From an uncultured bacterium (GTDB lineage: Bacteria > Actinomycetota > Coriobacteriia > Coriobacteriales > Coriobacteriaceae): a stretch of 64,000 bases of DNA. The notes beneath the pieces were generated by a model. It saw nothing but the letters and a program-made list of their open reading frames with translations, had not been told where the DNA came from and ran no database searches. Position numbers and translations under genes: made by a program. The stretch spans positions 62,001 through 126,000 of the forward strand of contig CAJMQJ010000004.1 in NCBI GenBank assembly GCA_905215525.1. The letters run 5' to 3'. This document shows positions 63,638-64,000 of the stretch, piece by piece; position 1 is the first letter of the stretch, and every line of letters starts with the position of its first letter.

Positions 63638-64000
63638 ATGGAAAGCAAAATTAAAAAATACCTAAGTGACCCGTGGATGGCCTACTGTGCCTTTACGTCG
63701 AAGGGTCTAACGAAATGGGTTTCCGACAGGACGCACCTTCGATTGATGCATCGCGCCAAGTTGGGCATGTGGCCTAGCATAGACTCGCCGGTGACCTTCA
63801 CTGAGAAGATGCAGTGGCTGAAGCTTAACGATCACAACCCTGCGTACACGACCATGGTCGACAAGTACCGCGCTAAGGACCTCATTGCCTCGCGTGTGGG
63901 CTCCGAGCACGTGGTCAAGACGTTGGGCGCCTGGAATTCCGCTGATGACATCGATGTGAGTGGGCTACCGGAGAAGTTCGTACTCAAAACGAATCACGAC
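63638..64000 (+). CDS. TupA-like ATP-grasp polysaccharide protein (N-terminal part)
   Basis: The frame from ATG 63638, preceded by AAGGAAAT, runs to the end of the window (121 codons, incomplete). It reads SPVTFTEKMQWLKLND and YTTMVDKYRAKDLIASRVG, which match the start of ATP-grasp proteins of the TupA/glycosyltransferase-linked family found in polysaccharide clusters. The function is inferred; they may add a peptide or phosphate-like group. The polysaccharide operon continues beyond the window. Confidence 0.7.
   Translation, partial: MESKIKKYLSDPWMAYCAFTSKGLTKWVSDRTHLRLMHRAKLGMWPSIDSPVTFTEKMQWLKLNDHNPAYTTMVDKYRAKDLIASRVGSEHVVKTLGAWNSADDIDVSGLPEKFVLKTNHD

Overview
The window is high-GC bacterial DNA with dense, short-gapped operons, many GTG/TTG starts and GAAAGG-type ribosome binding sites. 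Gene content (selenoprotein SelD with the full Sec machinery, double-cubane dehydratase-like proteins, LoaP, 2Fe-2S-fused molybdenum hydroxylase, FNT channel, NADP-type glutamate dehydrogenase, ThrRS without a TGS domain) and many GGGAC-core intergenic hairpins suggest an anaerobic gut actinobacterium of the Coriobacteriia, most like Collinsella. This is an inference from protein resemblance and was not tested by any search.

Layout. 1-2.4 kb: a wecA-type fragment on the minus strand abuts, head on, an N-terminally truncated sugar isomerase that is read in frame into a PTS EIIBC; a DeoR regulator follows. 3.4-12.8 kb: housekeeping genes (HAD hydrolase, rpsA, RNase P RNA, YigZ, C_GCAxxG protein, metY, MFS exporter, xpt, release-factor-like protein, diacylglycerol kinase), plus a candidate C-rich small RNA on the minus strand. 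12.9-20 kb: a ClC transporter, then moeA-mogA and modABC. 20-27 kb: one apparent operon with a 22-residue leader peptide, two double-cubane-cluster dehydratase-like proteins, their activase, selD (UGA-encoded Sec), yedF, a DUF3343 carrier and a cysteine desulfurase-like enzyme. 27-39 kb: BrnQ, tRNA-Pro and tRNA-Gly, an FNT channel, selA-selB-tRNA-Sec, gdhA and a two-gene molybdenum hydroxylase. 39-47 kb: tRNA-Leu, tig-clpP-clpX, valS, folC. 47-55 kb: a Xaa-Pro peptidase, a GlpA-like/FAD oxidoreductase/DUF1667 operon, a 485-base gap with three covarying hairpins at an exact 80-bp period, a zinc-ribbon membrane protein, thrS. 55-64 kb: an exopolysaccharide operon headed by a LoaP antiterminator, whose first structural gene begins with an 11-G tract.

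How it works together. The 14.5-39 kb stretch is a trace-element block: molybdate uptake (ModABC), insertion of Mo into molybdopterin (MoeA, MogA), selenium activation and delivery (SelD, YedF, DUF3343, desulfurase), Sec synthesis and decoding (SelA, SelB, tRNA-Sec), and a Mo hydroxylase that may use them. The polysaccharide operon encodes a chain initiator, UDP-glucose dehydrogenase, three glycosyltransferases, a C5-epimerase-like protein and an EpsG-type polymerase, which suggests a uronic-acid-containing, possibly phase-variable, surface polymer.

The intergenic regions carry several families of imperfect palindromes, some nested and some with compensated stems, that simple terminators do not explain.
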